NCBI GenBank assembly: GCA_022484565.1
Contig: JAKVKZ010000020.1
Coordinates: 1 to 43,378 of the forward strand
Reading direction: 5' to 3'
DNA from: Muribaculaceae bacterium
Lineage (GTDB): Bacteria > Bacteroidota > Bacteroidia > Bacteroidales > Muribaculaceae
DNA length: 43,378 nucleotides
Position numbers and translations under genes: made by a program
Part shown: piece by piece, positions 9,801 to 17,004 of the stretch
How positions within the stretch are numbered: position 1 is the first letter of the stretch
Layout: each line of letters opens with the position of its first letter
Notes under the pieces: generated by a model
Told to the model about the DNA's origin: nothing
Databases searched by the model: none
Seen by the model: only the letters and a program-made list of their open reading frames with translations

Positions 9801-10325
9801 AAATGCCATGACCATCATCTTTTGACTGAAGGCTGCAATTACTGTCTTTGAATTGCCTGTCAAGTCCCATTTGCTGAGATTAAATCCGGTTTTGCCGTCA
9901 TTTTGTGTGCAGCTGTAGGCTGTCGATGTTGTGCGGTCGTATGCGCTGCTGAATGCCAAATTGCCGTTTCCGGTCACTGAATCTGTACTGAGCAGTTTCC
10001 ATGTTGAGGCATCGTAGCAGTCGTATGCTCCCACAAGTGGGTCAGTGTTCGGAGTATAATGCATGACGTAATATTTCCCGTTGGCATAGATTGCTCCTCC
10101 ATTAGCGAAGATGTTTACGCTTGGTGCTATCGCCTCCATTGTAGGATTTGCGTCGTTTGTGATGCTGTAGATTCCTCGTGGGGCTGTATCCCATCTCCAG
10201 GAGTCCATCCATGTCACATTTCCGTAGATTTTCCCTGCAGTCGCTGCATTCCCCATTGATGCTCCCGATAGCAACGTCAGCATTATTGCCGATGCCATCA
10301 GCATCTTTTGTAGATTTCTCTTCAT
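6855..10325 (-). CDS. Large T9SS cargo protein with fibronectin III, choice-of-anchor J and CARDB-like domains
   Basis: 1156 residues. A signal peptide (about 1-27) is followed by a beta-propeller-like N-terminal part (to about 270) with YDCYDASTWKLLSTD- and LYGIGADNNLYKIN-type blades, then fibronectin type III-like modules (e.g. PDSVTNVKLTKSGNNLNLAW; PLPPTNVVFVDSLNG). Two 'cleaved adhesin'/choice-of-anchor J modules follow (one opening LPYTETFTNQDDFDTY, the other PFVETFAGATVV), then a CARDB-like Ig module (DLTITSLTGPASATVG) and a C-terminal T9SS type A tail ending GIYMVKIGASTTKVVVR. The architecture is that of Porphyromonas-type haemagglutinin/adhesin or binding proteins; no protease domain is seen. 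It is transcribed alone, converging on the phosphoesterase operon. The substrate or ligand is unknown. Confidence 0.85.
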   Translation of the reverse strand: MKRNLQKMLMASAIMLTLLSGASMGNAATAGKIYGNVTWMDSWRWDTAPRGIYSITNDANPTMEAIAPSVNIFANGGAIYANGKYYVMHYTPNTDPLVGAYDCYDASTWKLLSTDSVTGNGNLAFSSAYDRTTSTAYSCTQNDGKTGFNLSKWDLTGNSKTVIAAFSQKMMVMAFDKAGQLYGIGADNNLYKINKQTAACTLVGSTGVSSYDLQSAVIDQFNNKFYWAAHLDNGSSGLYDVDMTTGAATQISSFPENAEFVGCYLWNDVNDKAPIAATITGLNFSQWNLNGTIAFTAPTLAADGSTLGGNMDYTIRANNDSISGGSVAAGANASKSITVKADGKYRFTLTMRNSAGTGIVADTTLWVGKDTPDSVTNVKLTKSGNNLNLAWNAPTTGANGGYINGDSITYTVTQYPENKVVASGIKATSFTDSYTSENYVLRYYGVKAKYAEYESSENKSNHLKLGASVALPYTETFTNQDDFDTYTVIDNNGDGNTWKWLNGGQAKYASDDTHKADDYLITPPFKASKDALYKVGYLPYNLMMTEKLAVKLGSSATVEAMTTTLMPATEITNDNAYKWMEREFTVPADGNYNIGFQACSDAQAWNLYIDSVRIEKEALLAAPDSVSNIHVTTDQDKPSVTLVFNLPTKTISGIAITTISKCEIYRNDTLINTMASQNAGAAVAYTDNAPAQKYNTYKVMAYNDSGNGRTATATAYIGEDLPLPPTNVVFVDSLNGTGVVTWKAPTKGFNGGKVVKENMKYYFVKTNGGDYVSDDLLTDTMYVDSKLPTGSTQSCIFYVVYATNNLGMSAYARSNFLMCGTPYATPFVETFAGATVVNGPWFTDIYANKGGWLTMAAGVNGETPEDGDGGMAMFQGIKNGASASLNSGKIDISKLAHPVADFWVNIPDEKATMKLSISADNKANEDLVSYAKTTGWQHYIVSLDKYKGISNIRLAFTGTASADSAFLYMDNLKVRNLYDNDLTITSLTGPASATVGIESSYSVAVKNNGTTSANGYKVQLYNNGTLLSVADGTVLDANSSKTFALAYTPVAADKDKTLNIYAKVDYAADEYTVDNISDTIQTATSGVTGIMAASQKVYATAGMIHVKGANGAEVTVYNVAGTEVYSTVGKQNLEIAEPEGIYMVKIGASTTKVVVR

Positions 10326-10694
10326 TGATTGTATATTATATAAATTTGATTATTTCTCACTTCAAATATGTGAATTAGGTATGCAAAGAAAATACCAATT
10401 TATTATTTATGCAATATTTATGGCGTTTTTCTTTCTTTTTACTCGTTATTTTAACACAAAGCATTACATTTTCAATGTATTTTCTCACTTCAAGTTGCAT
10501 ATTATCACTTTTATGGCTCTCCAGCATCCCATTTCAGCTGCATTTTACCCTCATTTTGTATTAAAAAGCAAATAATTACCCATTTTCTTTTTCTTTTGCG
10601 GTAATTAGAAGTATCTTTGCACTGCTTTTTGAGGCGACTTGGCCGTTTGACTTAATCACCTTAATATTAATCAGAAGCTTTATTATTATTTCCC
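10326..10694. other. Divergent AT-rich intergenic region
   Basis: It separates the minus-strand adhesin from plus-strand korA. It contains the korA -7 element at 10612-10619 and, on the minus strand, a one-mismatch -7 element (CATATTTG, 10363-10370) for the adhesin. No other gene is convincing; a 64-codon open frame here is low-complexity Phe/Tyr/His-rich and judged spurious. Confidence 0.5.
10612..10619 (+). promoter_or_regulatory. -7 promoter element for korA-korB
   Basis: TATCTTTG is an exact TAnnTTTG match 75 bases before the korA ATG. No -33 TTTG is found at the preferred 19-base spacing (the nearest, 10595-10598, is only 13 away), so the call rests on the -7 element. Confidence 0.5.
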
Positions 10695-12545
10695 ATGTTA
10701 GAAAAAACGAACGTAAAAATTCTCGAAAATGTGGTTGTCCGTTTCTCGGGCGACTCAGGCGACGGAATGCAGTTGGCTGGCAATATTTTCTCCAACGTTT
10801 CCGCTGGCGTAGGGAATCAGATTTCCACTTTCCCGGATTATCCCGCTGAAGTCCGTGCCCCTCAAGGCACTCTGAGCGGTGTCTCCGGATTCCAAGTGCA
10901 CATTGGCAAAGGTGTCTACACTCCTGGCGACAAGGCTGATGTGCTTGTTTCTATGAATCCTGCCGCACTTAAGACGAATGCCAAGTTCCTCAAACCTGGT
11001 GGTGTGGCTATTGTCGACATCGACTCTTTCAAGAAGGCCGACCTCACTAAGGCTTTGTATCAGACTGATGACCCTTACAAGGAAATTGGACTTGATGCTC
11101 AGGTTGTCGAAGTGCCTATGACTTCTATGGTCAAGGCTGCTCTCGCCGACACTAGTCTCGACCTGAAATCAATTATGAAGTGCAAGAACATGTTCGCTCT
11201 CGGTTTGATTTGCTGGCTTTTCGACCGCCCTATCGACAGCGCCAAGAACTTGCTGAAAAATAAATTTTCTAAAAAACCAGCTATCTTCGAGGCTAATGCC
11301 AAGGTTATGCAGGCTGGCTTTGATTATGGCAACAACATTCAAGCCTCGGTCTCCACTTACCGTATCGAAAGCGAAAGCATACGTCCGGGATATTACACCG
11401 ATGTCAATGGTAACACGGCTACTGCTTGGGGCCTTATCATGGCTTCCGAAAAGTCTGGCCGTCCGTTGTTCCTCGGCAGCTACCCTATCACTCCTGCAAC
11501 CGATATTCTCCACGAACTTGCAAAGCGCAAGGATCTTGGTGTTAAGGCTTGCCAGATGGAGGATGAGATTTCCGGAGTTTGCTCTGCCATTGGTGCTGCT
11601 TTTGCCGGCGACCTTGCCGTTACCAGCACTTCCGGCCCAGGCCTTGCTCTTAAGAGCGAGGGTATCGGCCTTGCTGTGATGGCTGAACTTCCGCTTGTAA
11701 TTATCGACGTTCAGCGCGGCGGACCTTCAACTGGTCTTCCTACCAAAACTGAGCAGACCGACCTTATGCAGGCTCTTTATGGACGCAACGGTGAATCTCC
11801 TATTGTAGTTTTGGCTGCTGCCTCTCCTACTGACTGCTTCGACATGGCTTTCGAGGCTGCACGCATTGCCATAGAGCACATGACTCCTGTCATTCTGCTT
11901 ACTGATGCCTTTATTGCCAACGGCTCTTCTGCTTGGCGCATTCCTGAGAATGATGAATATCCCGAAATCCATCCTCATTTTGTCCGCCCTGAAATGAAGA
12001 ACACCAATTGGCGTCCTTATTACCGCGACGATGAATCCAAAGTGCGCTATTGGGCTATACCTGGCACTGAGGGTTTCATGCACCGCCTTGGCGGTCTGGA
12101 GAAGGACAGCGTCACAAGCGCCATCTCCACCGACCCTGTCAATCACGAAAAAATGGTGCTTGCTCGTAAGGCTAAAGTTGATAATGTGGCTAAGGACATT
12201 CCTCTGCTGCAAGTTCAGGGCGACCTTGATGCCGACACTCTGCTCATCGGTTGGGGCGGCACTTACGGCCATCTCCTTACTGCTGTCAACAAACTTAACG
12301 CCGAAGGCAAAAAGGTTGCTTTGGCGCAGTTCCGCTATATCTCACCGCTGCCTGTCAACACGGCATCTGTGCTGAAACGTTTCAAGAACGTTATTGTTGC
12401 TGAACTTAACACTGGGCAATTCGCCGATTATCTGCAAGCCAAGAACCCTGGCGTTATTATCCGCCGTATCAATAAGATTCAAGGTCAGCCGTTCCTCGTT
12501 AAGGAAATCACTGACGGTGTTATTAAAATCATGGAGGAAAAGTAA
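10695..12545 (+). CDS. korA: 2-oxoacid:ferredoxin oxidoreductase, alpha subunit (fused gamma-alpha)
   Basis: 616 residues. It is the alpha subunit of a two-subunit oxidoreductase that decarboxylates a 2-oxoacid (most likely 2-oxoglutarate) to the acyl-CoA with reduction of ferredoxin. Residues 1-200 form the gamma-type domain (RFSGDSGDGMQLAGN at 16-30; FPDYPAEVRAPQGTLSGVS). From about 235 the pyrimidine-binding alpha domain follows, with GSYPITPATD at 261-270 and the ATSTSGPGLALKSEGIGLA-type motif, then domain II near the C-terminus (GWGGTYGHL). Length and domain order are typical of KorA. korB starts two bases after the stop, which implies tight co-translation. The 2-oxoglutarate preference is inferred from overall similarity to KorA; indolepyruvate or 2-oxoisovalerate cannot be excluded. 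Confidence 0.92.
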   Translation: MLEKTNVKILENVVVRFSGDSGDGMQLAGNIFSNVSAGVGNQISTFPDYPAEVRAPQGTLSGVSGFQVHIGKGVYTPGDKADVLVSMNPAALKTNAKFLKPGGVAIVDIDSFKKADLTKALYQTDDPYKEIGLDAQVVEVPMTSMVKAALADTSLDLKSIMKCKNMFALGLICWLFDRPIDSAKNLLKNKFSKKPAIFEANAKVMQAGFDYGNNIQASVSTYRIESESIRPGYYTDVNGNTATAWGLIMASEKSGRPLFLGSYPITPATDILHELAKRKDLGVKACQMEDEISGVCSAIGAAFAGDLAVTSTSGPGLALKSEGIGLAVMAELPLVIIDVQRGGPSTGLPTKTEQTDLMQALYGRNGESPIVVLAAASPTDCFDMAFEAARIAIEHMTPVILLTDAFIANGSSAWRIPENDEYPEIHPHFVRPEMKNTNWRPYYRDDESKVRYWAIPGTEGFMHRLGGLEKDSVTSAISTDPVNHEKMVLARKAKVDNVAKDIPLLQVQGDLDADTLLIGWGGTYGHLLTAVNKLNAEGKKVALAQFRYISPLPVNTASVLKRFKNVIVAELNTGQFADYLQAKNPGVIIRRINKIQGQPFLVKEITDGVIKIMEEK

Positions 12546-12547
12546 TT

Positions 12548-13561
12548 ATGGAAGAACAAAAATATACAGCAGCCGATTTTAAAAGCGACCAATATGTACG
12601 CTGGTGCCCTGGCTGCGGCGACCATGCTATTCTTGCCGTACTTCACAAGGCTATGGCTGAAATCGGCGTTCCGCCTTACATGACGGCTGTCATTTCAGGT
12701 ATCGGATGTAGCTCTCGTCTGCCTTATTACATGAACACTTACGGCTTCCACACCATTCATGGACGTGGCGGAGCTGTTGCCACTGGTTTCAAGGTTGCCA
12801 ATCCTGCAATGACTGTTTGGCAGGTGGCTGGCGATGGCGACGGTCTGGCTATTGGCGGTAACCACTTCATCCACGAGGTGCGCCGTAATGTTGACCTCAA
12901 CTTGCTTTTGCTCAACAATAAGATATATGGTCTGACCAAAGGCCAGTATTCACCTACTTCCGACCGTGGTTTTGTTTCAAAATCATCTCCTTATGGCACT
13001 ACCGAGGATCCGTTCATTCCTGCTGAACTCGTGTTTGGTGCTCGCGGCACTTTCTTTGCCCGCAGCATCGATGTCGAGCTGAAAGTTTCTCAGGAAGTGA
13101 TGGTTGCTGCTGCACGCCATAAAGGCACATCAGTTGTTGAACTTCTTCAGAACTGCGTCATTTTCAATAATGGCATCCACAATTTCATTACCGACAAGGA
13201 GAACCGTGCCGACCGCACCATTCATCTTGTTCACGGCGAAAAGATGCTTTTTGGCAAGAATATGGAAAAGGGTATCGTTCAGGATGGTTTCGGGCTGAAA
13301 GCTGTAGAACTCGGTAAGGATGGTTACACCATCGATGATGTTCTCGTTCACGATGCTCATTGCAAGACTAATTTCCTGCATCAGCAGCTCGCCATGATGG
13401 ACGGACACAATTTGCCTTTGGCTATCGGTGTTATCCGCGACGTTGAATCGCTCTCTTACGAGGCTGAAGTTGACAAGCAGGCTAAAGAGGTTCAGGAGCA
13501 TAAAGGCTTCAAATGCCTTCGCGACATGATTCTTGCAGGCCAAACTTGGCAAGTGAAATAA
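12548..13561 (+). CDS. korB: 2-oxoacid:ferredoxin oxidoreductase, beta subunit
   Basis: 337 residues. It binds thiamine diphosphate and pairs with the gene immediately upstream. WCPGCGDH at 19-26 supplies Cys20 and Cys23 for the beta-subunit Fe-S cluster, with a further Cys54 in GIGCSSR. The ThDP/Mg motif is GDGDGLAIGGNHFIHE (95-110) followed by NNKIYGLTKGQ (123-133). Length agrees with KorB. No separate delta ferredoxin subunit lies next to it, as is usual for the two-subunit KorAB class. The complex would feed reduced ferredoxin and succinyl-CoA in an anaerobic, branched TCA pathway. A strong terminator follows. Confidence 0.93.
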   Translation: MEEQKYTAADFKSDQYVRWCPGCGDHAILAVLHKAMAEIGVPPYMTAVISGIGCSSRLPYYMNTYGFHTIHGRGGAVATGFKVANPAMTVWQVAGDGDGLAIGGNHFIHEVRRNVDLNLLLLNNKIYGLTKGQYSPTSDRGFVSKSSPYGTTEDPFIPAELVFGARGTFFARSIDVELKVSQEVMVAAARHKGTSVVELLQNCVIFNNGIHNFITDKENRADRTIHLVHGEKMLFGKNMEKGIVQDGFGLKAVELGKDGYTIDDVLVHDAHCKTNFLHQQLAMMDGHNLPLAIGVIRDVESLSYEAEVDKQAKEVQEHKGFKCLRDMILAGQTWQVK

Positions 13562-13589
13562 TCACGCGTTTTTGCGGTCTAAACATATC

Positions 13590-13624
13590 AGGATGTGGCA
13601 GATTTTGCCGCATCCTCTTTTTTC
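13590..13624 (+). terminator. Rho-independent terminator after korB
   Basis: The stem AGGATGtGGCA/TGCCgCATCCT is followed by CTTTTTT, 29 bases after the korB stop. Confidence 0.9.
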
Positions 13625-13633
13625 GCCTATTCC

Positions 13634-13664
13634 TTTGGCATCTTATTTAAAATCATTATTTTTG
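13634..13664 (+). promoter_or_regulatory. Promoter for the small acidic protein
   Basis: An exact -33 TTTG (13634-13637), a 19-base spacer and an exact -7 TATTTTTG (13657-13664). It sits just after the korB terminator and 34 bases before the ATG at 13698. This is one of the two best promoter matches in the window. Confidence 0.75.
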
Positions 13665-13697
13665 TCAACTGAGTTTCAAACGTTTATTTTAGGAATT

Positions 13698-13898
13698 ATG
13701 AACGACGACAACTTTGATGATTATTATGTGGACGAACTTGATGAGGACTATGATTTCTGGTTGAACTGGATGACTGATGGTCCTGATGACCCCACTCCTC
13801 CTGATGGTGCGGTTAATGGCTATTGGCAACGCAAAGAGTATGAAAACTACGATTATATGAACGCTGTCTATCCATGGGTTTGGGTGGAAACTGAATAA
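13698..13898 (+). CDS. Small acidic protein of unknown function (66 residues)
   Basis: Start chosen at ATG 13698 because the longer open frame from 13572 would run through the korB terminator and the promoter at 13634-13664. The product is very acidic and aromatic: it begins MNDDNFDDYYVDELDEDYDF, has a proline-rich turn (DDPTPPDG) and ends NAVYPWVWVETE, with many Trp and Tyr and few basic residues. No signal peptide or membrane segment is present, so it is probably cytoplasmic. Its own promoter and the terminator before it argue that it is a genuine expressed gene. I do not recognise a family. Confidence 0.6.
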   Translation: MNDDNFDDYYVDELDEDYDFWLNWMTDGPDDPTPPDGAVNGYWQRKEYENYDYMNAVYPWVWVETE

Positions 13899-13936
13899 AA
13901 TTTGGTTAAATTTCATCAAGTCATTGCAATAATGAC

Positions 13937-13944
13937 TATTTTTG
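13937..13944 (+). promoter_or_regulatory. -7 promoter element for the cation efflux gene
   Basis: TATTTTTG matches TAnnTTTG exactly and lies 77 bases before the chosen start at 14021. No -33 element is seen at the standard spacing. Confidence 0.45.
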
Positions 13945-14020
13945 CGCCTTGATTGTCCCGACCTCCCGCAGAATTTCTCTGTTGGGATGTGCCAAGGCAT
14001 GATTGACTCTCTACATTTTT

Positions 14021-14971
14021 ATGACAAATGAATTAAATGTTAATGAAGATTTGGAAGTGCGCGCGCGGATTGCAAAGCGTTGCACGTGGATTGGCTTTTT
14101 TGTCAATGGCGTTCTCTCAACTCTCAAGATTATTGCTGGTATTGTAGGCCATTCCGGCGCAATGATTGCCGATGGCGTGCACAGCATTTCCGACTTTGTC
14201 ACCGATGTCGTGGTAATCGTGTTTATCGGCGTTTCGGCTAAAGGTGTTGATAAATTCTACCGCTATGGCCATGGCAAGTTTGAAACTTTTGCCACCATGA
14301 TTATCAGCATGGCGCTTATGGCGGTCGCTATTTGGCTTTTTTGGACAAGCGGCGAACGTGTCATTGCTTCTCTCAGCGGTGCCAGTATTGAGGCACCAAC
14401 CACTATCGCTCTAATCATGGCAGCCGTCTCTATTGTTGCCAAAGAGGCTCTTTACCAGTACACCAATCATGTCGGCAACGACCTCAAGAGCATGGCTCTG
14501 ATTGCAAATGCCTGGCATCATCGCAGCGATGCGTTTTCCAGCATCGCCACTCTGCTTGGCATTTCCGGCGCGATGTTCCTTTCTGCACAATGGCGCATTC
14601 TTGACCCTATAGCCGCCATGACGGTCAGCATCTTCATCGCTGTAGTCGCTGTCAAACTTGGTATGCCGGCAATTCGCGAACTGCTTGAAGTTTCGCTGCC
14701 TGAATCACAGAATCTTGAAATTGGCAGTGTGATTGGTGGAGTGGACGGTGTGAAGGCTTTCCACAACTTGCGTACAAGAAAGAACGGCAACAAACTGGTG
14801 CTTGACTTCCACATTAAGGTGGCTCCGGAAATGACCATTGTCGATGCCCACCACATTGCATCGGAAGTTGAACGCCAATTGAAAGAAAAATTCGGCGACA
14901 TTATGGCTAACATCCACATCGAGCCTTACAACGGTGAAAATGTTGATGGCATGAACAAATGCGTTGACTGA
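14021..14971 (+). CDS. Cation diffusion facilitator family transporter
   Basis: 316 residues from ATG 14021; an in-frame TTG at 14003 is less likely. A member of the CDF family that exports divalent metals (Zn, Fe, Mn, Cd or Co) in exchange for protons at the inner membrane. Six membrane segments are evident. The metal-site motifs are present: HSISD in segment II (H54 and D58) and the NAWHHRSDAFSS block in segment V, where the HxxxD pair completes the site. The C-terminal part (from about 215) is the cytoplasmic dimerisation domain, ending DIMANIHIEP. Metal specificity cannot be read reliably. The ABC pair begins 60 bases after the stop; whether it shares the transcript is unclear, since only a near-consensus -7 (TATCTTTC) lies between. 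Confidence 0.9.
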   Translation: MTNELNVNEDLEVRARIAKRCTWIGFFVNGVLSTLKIIAGIVGHSGAMIADGVHSISDFVTDVVVIVFIGVSAKGVDKFYRYGHGKFETFATMIISMALMAVAIWLFWTSGERVIASLSGASIEAPTTIALIMAAVSIVAKEALYQYTNHVGNDLKSMALIANAWHHRSDAFSSIATLLGISGAMFLSAQWRILDPIAAMTVSIFIAVVAVKLGMPAIRELLEVSLPESQNLEIGSVIGGVDGVKAFHNLRTRKNGNKLVLDFHIKVAPEMTIVDAHHIASEVERQLKEKFGDIMANIHIEPYNGENVDGMNKCVD

Positions 14972-15031
14972 CGCTTCGGAAAATGATAATGTCAAAACAT
15001 AAAAACATATATATATCTTTCACTCATATTT

Positions 15032-15676
15032 ATGGAAAGAATTGATGTAAAGAACACTTTGCCCGCTGTGTTTGCGGGACGCGAGGAAAATAATTCGGAA
15101 GTCTGGCTTCAGGACCTCAGCTTCGAGCGGGGTAAGAATTACCTGATTTCCGCTGAAAGCGGCACGGGAAAGTCTTCGCTTTGCAGCTATATCTATGGCT
15201 TCCGCGAGGATTATTCAGGCGATTTCCTTTTCGACGGACGTAACATCCGCGAACTTGTGGTTGAGGACTGGTGCGACATCCGTTGCCGGCACATTGCCTA
15301 TCTTCCGCAGGAATTGCGCCTTTTCCCCGAACTTACCGCAATGGAAAACATTGAGTTGAAGAACCGCATAACAGGCTTCAAATCGGCAAAGGATATCGAA
15401 AAACTTTTTGAGGCTCTCGGTATTCCCGACAAAATCAATGCTTCTGTGGCTCGGCTGTCGATTGGCCAGCAGCAGCGTGTGGCTATTATCCGCACCTTGT
15501 GCCAGCCTTGCGACTTCATCTTGCTTGATGAGCCGGTAAGTCACCTCGACAACACTAACAACAAGATTGTCGCTTCCCTCGTCATGGATGAGGCTAAGCG
15601 TCAAGGAGCTGGCATCATCGCCACTTCCGTAGGCAATAATGTAATGATTACTAACGAAAAAGAGTATAAGCTATGA
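15032..15676 (+). CDS. ABC transporter ATP-binding protein
   Basis: 214 residues, a LolD/FtsE/MacB-sized ATPase. The Walker A motif is AESGTGKSS (41-49), the Q-loop LPQE (91-94), the ABC signature LSIGQQQR (142-149) and the Walker B CDFILLDEP (160-168), with the H-loop replaced by SVGNN near the C-terminus: the usual switch histidine after 'IIAT' is not seen. The stop overlaps the start of the FtsX-like permease by four bases (ATGA), so the two are translationally coupled and form one exporter or envelope mechanotransmission complex. Substrate unknown. The atypical H-loop region is a point to verify by alignment. Confidence 0.85.
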   Translation: MERIDVKNTLPAVFAGREENNSEVWLQDLSFERGKNYLISAESGTGKSSLCSYIYGFREDYSGDFLFDGRNIRELVVEDWCDIRCRHIAYLPQELRLFPELTAMENIELKNRITGFKSAKDIEKLFEALGIPDKINASVARLSIGQQQRVAIIRTLCQPCDFILLDEPVSHLDNTNNKIVASLVMDEAKRQGAGIIATSVGNNVMITNEKEYKL

Positions 15677-16872
15677 TAAAAGGCGGTTTAATGTGGCGTC
15701 TGTTGCGCAAGCACATCAGCGCCGGCCAGTTGATTGGTTTCTCTATTGCTAACCTCATCGGCCTCACCATCGTTATTCTTGCGGTTCAGTTCTACCGCGA
15801 TGTCCGCCCTATTTTTCAGGACGACGAGAGTTTCATCAAAAAGGATTATCTTATCATCACCCGCAAAGTCACTGGCGTGGGTGCCATGATGGGTACTACT
15901 TCTGAATTTGCCGATTCCGACATTGCCACCATCCAGAAGCAGCCTTGGGTTCGCAAGGTGGGCAGGTTCACCCGTTCCGAATACAATATTTGGGCTACTG
16001 TTCAGGTCGGAAGGACCGGAATGCACACCCAATTTTTCTTCGAGGCTATCCCTTCTGAATTTATCGACGTGAATCCCTCAGAATGGCATTTCGACCCCGC
16101 ACATCCGCAAGTGCCTGTAATTGTCTCGAAAGATTATCTCTCGCTCTACAACTTTGGCTACGCCGCCGCTCAGGGCATGCCTGAAATCAGCGAGGGAATG
16201 GTTAATATGATTCCTCTCTCGTTCCAATTCACCGGCAACGGTGTTAACGAGGTTATTCCGGGCCGTATCGTCGGTTTTTCCAACCGCTTGAACACCATTA
16301 TTGTTCCTGAGGAATTCATGAAATGGAGCAACGACCGTTATGGCCGTGGCGGTGACCAGCTCCCTGCGCGTCTTATCGTTGAGGTGAACTCTCCGGGCGA
16401 CCAGCGCATTAAGGACTTCATGGACTCTCACGGCTATGAAATTGCCGGCGACAAGATGGACAGCAGCAAGGCTAATTACTTCCTCACCGTCATTATCGGC
16501 ATCGTCGTTTCTGTCGGTGTCCTCATCAGCCTGCTCTCTTTCTTCGTGCTGATGCTCAGCATTTATCTGCTTCTGCAGAAGAACACCAAGAAACTTCAGG
16601 ATTTGCTGATGCTTGGATATTCGCCGCATGAGGTGTCGAAGCCTTACATTAAGATGGTGGCGTACATCAATGGGGCGGTTCTTGTATTCTCAATTTTGTT
16701 TATGACATTGATGAGGCTTGAATATCTGCCTATGCTCCGCGCTTTTGAAGTCAGCGGCTCCTCTCTTTGGATTTCCATTGTTGTAGGTGTCATAATCATG
16801 GGGCTTATCACCACAGGCAATATAATTGCCATCAAGCGCAAAATCGCCACTCTTTGGCGGCAAAAGGATTGA
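15673..16872 (+). CDS. FtsX-like ABC transporter permease
   Basis: 399 residues with the MacB/LolC-like topology: one membrane segment near the N-terminus (about 17-37), a large periplasmic domain (about 40-265), then three segments (about 270-305, 320-345, 360-390). The last cytoplasmic residues are basic (AIKRKIATLWRQKD). It overlaps the ATPase gene by four bases. Only one permease gene is present, so a homodimer is expected. By family, candidates are lipoprotein or peptide export, or control of cell-wall hydrolases; nothing local decides between these. A terminator follows 22 bases after the stop. Confidence 0.82.
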   Translation: MIKGGLMWRLLRKHISAGQLIGFSIANLIGLTIVILAVQFYRDVRPIFQDDESFIKKDYLIITRKVTGVGAMMGTTSEFADSDIATIQKQPWVRKVGRFTRSEYNIWATVQVGRTGMHTQFFFEAIPSEFIDVNPSEWHFDPAHPQVPVIVSKDYLSLYNFGYAAAQGMPEISEGMVNMIPLSFQFTGNGVNEVIPGRIVGFSNRLNTIIVPEEFMKWSNDRYGRGGDQLPARLIVEVNSPGDQRIKDFMDSHGYEIAGDKMDSSKANYFLTVIIGIVVSVGVLISLLSFFVLMLSIYLLLQKNTKKLQDLLMLGYSPHEVSKPYIKMVAYINGAVLVFSILFMTLMRLEYLPMLRAFEVSGSSLWISIVVGVIIMGLITTGNIIAIKRKIATLWRQKD

Positions 16873-16894
16873 AAAGTCACAGATTAAGATAAAG

Positions 16895-16920
16895 GAGGCG
16901 CGATGAACGCCTCTTTTTTT
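16895..16920 (+). terminator. Rho-independent terminator after the ABC pair
   Basis: The stem GAGGCG/CGCCTC around a CGATGAA loop is followed by seven or more T residues. Confidence 0.9.
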
Positions 16921-16951
16921 ATGCCTTTTTTCAACTTATTTCCCAATTAGT

Positions 16952-16982
16952 TTTGATTGTTGTTTTGAAAAATCTATTTTTG
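16952..16982 (+). promoter_or_regulatory. Promoter for the TIR-domain gene
   Basis: An exact TTTG (16952-16955), a 19-base spacer and an exact TATTTTTG (16975-16982). It predicts a leader of only about 16 bases before ATG 17005. It is a near-consensus constitutive-type promoter, isolated from the upstream ABC genes by a terminator. Confidence 0.75.
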
Positions 16983-17004
16983 CGTTTGTTTAAGAATCTT
17001 TGTC

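Noticed and set aside
10381..10575. A 64-codon frame in the adhesin-korA spacer
   Set aside because: Low-complexity Phe/Tyr/His product in AT-rich DNA, with no leader or promoter of its own.
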